This document shows positions 41,347 to 42,772 of a stretch of DNA of 42,772 nt, piece by piece. The translations under genes and the position numbers were made by a program. Source of the DNA: Actinobacillus sp. (lineage in GTDB: Bacteria; Pseudomonadota; Gammaproteobacteria; Enterobacterales; Pasteurellaceae); NCBI GenBank assembly GCA_020026055.1, contig JAHHRA010000017.1:1-42772 (forward strand), written 5' to 3'. Within the stretch, counting starts at the first letter, position 1; every line of letters begins with the position of its first letter. The notes below the pieces were generated by a model. That model had not been told where the DNA came from. It made no database searches and worked only from the letters and a program-made list of their open reading frames with translations.

Positions 41347-42772
41347 ATGGAAAAGAGCAAAAAGTTAATTTTCATACTCACACTACTGACGTTATCAATC
41401 AATAACGTATTGGCAGCTGAACCAGTGTGGGTAGATCATGGAGATGCATTTTATAATGGTGGATCTTATACCCTAAAGGATAAGTTTATCGATATTGGTT
41501 CGGGTAAAGTAGGTTTGATGGTTTGCTCTAGCACAAAAATTAATTGCTACTATCCTGTTTTTAACGTAAAACCTGGCGTGTATACGGAAGTAACGAGTAC
41601 TGGGATGCATCTTAAAACACACGAGGGTGCTAAAGGTGCTGTGGTAATAGGCGAAGAAGCGAAATTGATCTTGAATGATGCAGATATGGAATTTTTCGAT
41701 GATGGCAATTTGTCTAAGTCTCTTGCTGTTGTCGCAGGAACGCTCGTTGCACGGAAATTAAAAGTCGTTTCTGAAAAACAAAATCTTACTGGGATTGAAG
41801 TTTCTAAGGGTGGAAAATTGACATTACGTGATTCTAGCGTGAAAAATCATACTATTGGAATTGAGAATGAATCAGGAAAAACATCAGTTATTACGCTGAC
41901 AAATTCAAAAATTGTAAGTGCAGGACAAGCTATCACAAGCTCCTTTTCTGGTGAAGCAGAAATTAATTTAAATAATAGTACTATTGCTTCTTCTTTGCCT
42001 AATAATATGGGTTATGTTATTGGTGGTAGTGAATCCCATACACGCATTAATGCCTCAGGATCCAAGGTGGTAGGAGGCATAAGTCTTACAGGGAGTCGCG
42101 GCCGTGGCATTATTACTTTAGACAACTCCACTTGGTATCGAGCAAATGGATTTGTAACAGATCTTACTTTGAAAAATGGAAGTCACCTCTATTTTACCAA
42201 TGAAGATGGCACAAGAGACACGTCTATCTTTGAATATACCCTTCTTCGAATCTTTGGGAATTATCATGGTGAAAACTCAACACTTCATTTTGGTGTCAAA
42301 TTAGACGGTGATCAAAATTGGGATGACAATGTACGAGCTGATCATATCGTGATTGGGGGTGATGCTACTGGGAAAACGAATGTAGTAGTGACAAATTTAG
42401 GAGGGCGAGGTGCACAAACTGTTGAAGGCATTCCTATCATTGCCGTTAAAGGAAACTCTCCAGAGGGTACTTTTGTAAAAGCGGGGCGGATTGTCGCAGG
42501 GGCGTATGATTACGATTTATCTAGAGTTCGAAGCAAAGATAATGATTGGGAATGGCGTTTGACTTCATATCTCTCACCGTCACAACCGCAACCGCAACCA
42601 CAGCCACAGCCACAGCCGCAGCCACAACCACAGCCGCAGCCACAACCGCAACCGCAGCCACAACCGCAGCCACAACCGCAGCCACAACCGCAGCCGCAGC
42701 CACAACCGCAACCACAGCCACAACCAAGCGAACATATGGTGCGTCCAGAAGTTGGGGGTTACCTTGCTAATA
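41347..42772 (+). CDS. Autotransporter (type Va), passenger and linker; C-terminus beyond window
   Basis: An open frame from ATG at 41347 to the window edge (475 complete codons, no stop). Residues 1-23 are a Sec signal peptide ending NVLA-AEP. Residues about 30-390 are rich in Asn, Ser, Thr and Gly, with short repeated beta strands such as GKLTLRDSSVKNH and SVITLTNSKIVSAG, typical of a pertactin/AIDA-like beta-helix. Residues 413-460 are 24 consecutive Gln-Pro pairs. VRPEVGGYLAN follows, which in this family opens the C-terminal translocator region. Two cysteines (Cys60, Cys67) are unusual, since passengers tend to lack them. A GGAGAG site precedes the ATG. Function (adhesin or other) cannot be told. 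Confidence 0.88.
   Translation, partial: MEKSKKLIFILTLLTLSINNVLAAEPVWVDHGDAFYNGGSYTLKDKFIDIGSGKVGLMVCSSTKINCYYPVFNVKPGVYTEVTSTGMHLKTHEGAKGAVVIGEEAKLILNDADMEFFDDGNLSKSLAVVAGTLVARKLKVVSEKQNLTGIEVSKGGKLTLRDSSVKNHTIGIENESGKTSVITLTNSKIVSAGQAITSSFSGEAEINLNNSTIASSLPNNMGYVIGGSESHTRINASGSKVVGGISLTGSRGRGIITLDNSTWYRANGFVTDLTLKNGSHLYFTNEDGTRDTSIFEYTLLRIFGNYHGENSTLHFGVKLDGDQNWDDNVRADHIVIGGDATGKTNVVVTNLGGRGAQTVEGIPIIAVKGNSPEGTFVKAGRIVAGAYDYDLSRVRSKDNDWEWRLTSYLSPSQPQPQPQPQPQPQPQPQPQPQPQPQPQPQPQPQPQPQPQPQPQPQPQPSEHMVRPEVGGYLAN
42583..42726 (+). repeat. Hexanucleotide repeat encoding (Gln-Pro)24
   Basis: Twenty-four tandem CARCCR units with varied third bases. A 12-bp higher-order unit, CAACCGCAGCCA, occurs three times in a row at 42649-42684. 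Because the unit is 6 bp, gain or loss changes linker length without shifting frame. Confidence 0.97.

Noticed and set aside
42521..42727. Minus-strand Ala/Val-rich frame and a plus-strand Thr/Ala-rich frame (42546-42770) at the end of the window
   Set aside because: Both are low-complexity translations of the CARCCR repeat in wrong frames. The frame from 41347 has a signal peptide and the autotransporter junction motif.
1..42772. tRNA and rRNA genes
   Set aside because: No cloverleaf with a T-arm (GGTTCRA) and 3' acceptor complement was found by eye; matches such as at 732 are inside coding genes.
1..42772. CRISPR array
   Set aside because: The recurring palindromes are spread over the window and not regularly spaced with unique spacers, and no cas genes are present.

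Overview
The window looks like chromosomal DNA of an AT-rich member of the Pasteurellaceae (Haemophilus, Pasteurella and Actinobacillus relatives). This rests on gene content and neighbourhoods: slyX next to fkpA-tusDCB, rsmE-yqgE-ruvX, an LgtF/WaaE-type lipooligosaccharide glycosyltransferase, pgk-fba, a YfhL-type ferredoxin, and the secE-nusG-rplKAJL-rpoBC block. Single lines counted by hand give about 32-35% G+C in rpoB and dld. Neither of the two known Pasteurellaceae uptake-signal cores was found, so genus and species are left open.

Layout. 1-8.0 kb: small housekeeping genes for rRNA methylation (rsmE), a Holliday-junction resolvase-like protein (ruvX), LOS core synthesis, L31, a HAD phosphatase (yigL), a fluoride channel (crcB), a lysophospholipase-like hydrolase, slyX, a lipoprotein prolyl isomerase (fkpA) and the TusDCB sulfur relay. 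8.1-14.8 kb: a periplasmic RNase I, a Bcr-type exporter, transaldolase, and an emrR-emrA-emrB multidrug efflux operon. 15.0-20.5 kb: a periplasmic nitrate reductase operon napDAGHBC. It has no napF, and hand-counted lines give about 47-52% G+C, well above its surroundings. 20.7-24.3 kb: fba and pgk (minus strand), a small ferredoxin, and upp. 24.5-36.7 kb: transcription and translation core with an L10-type leader and a structured rplL-rpoB spacer. 37.0-41.2 kb: quinone-linked D-lactate dehydrogenase and class Ia ribonucleotide reductase alpha subunit. 41.3 kb to the end: the 5' part of a classical (type Va) autotransporter gene with a 24-unit Gln-Pro linker, cut by the window edge.

How it fits together. 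Nap and Dld both serve the quinone pool: Dld feeds in electrons from D-lactate, while NapC/NapGH/NapB pass quinol electrons to NapA in the periplasm. EmrAB, Bcr, CrcB and the LOS glycosyltransferase belong to envelope defence, and the autotransporter is probably a surface adhesin or secreted factor.

The most unexpected structure is not a gene. A roughly 45-bp palindromic element, with an AAAATTTTT core and GGGCGTG-type ends, is present in ten copies. All ten lie between genes, including the rpoB-rpoC spacer and both flanks and the inside of the nap operon. Second is a chain of small hairpins between napA and napG. Third is a pair of adjacent palindromes at the autotransporter promoter, one of them covering a perfect TTGACA.
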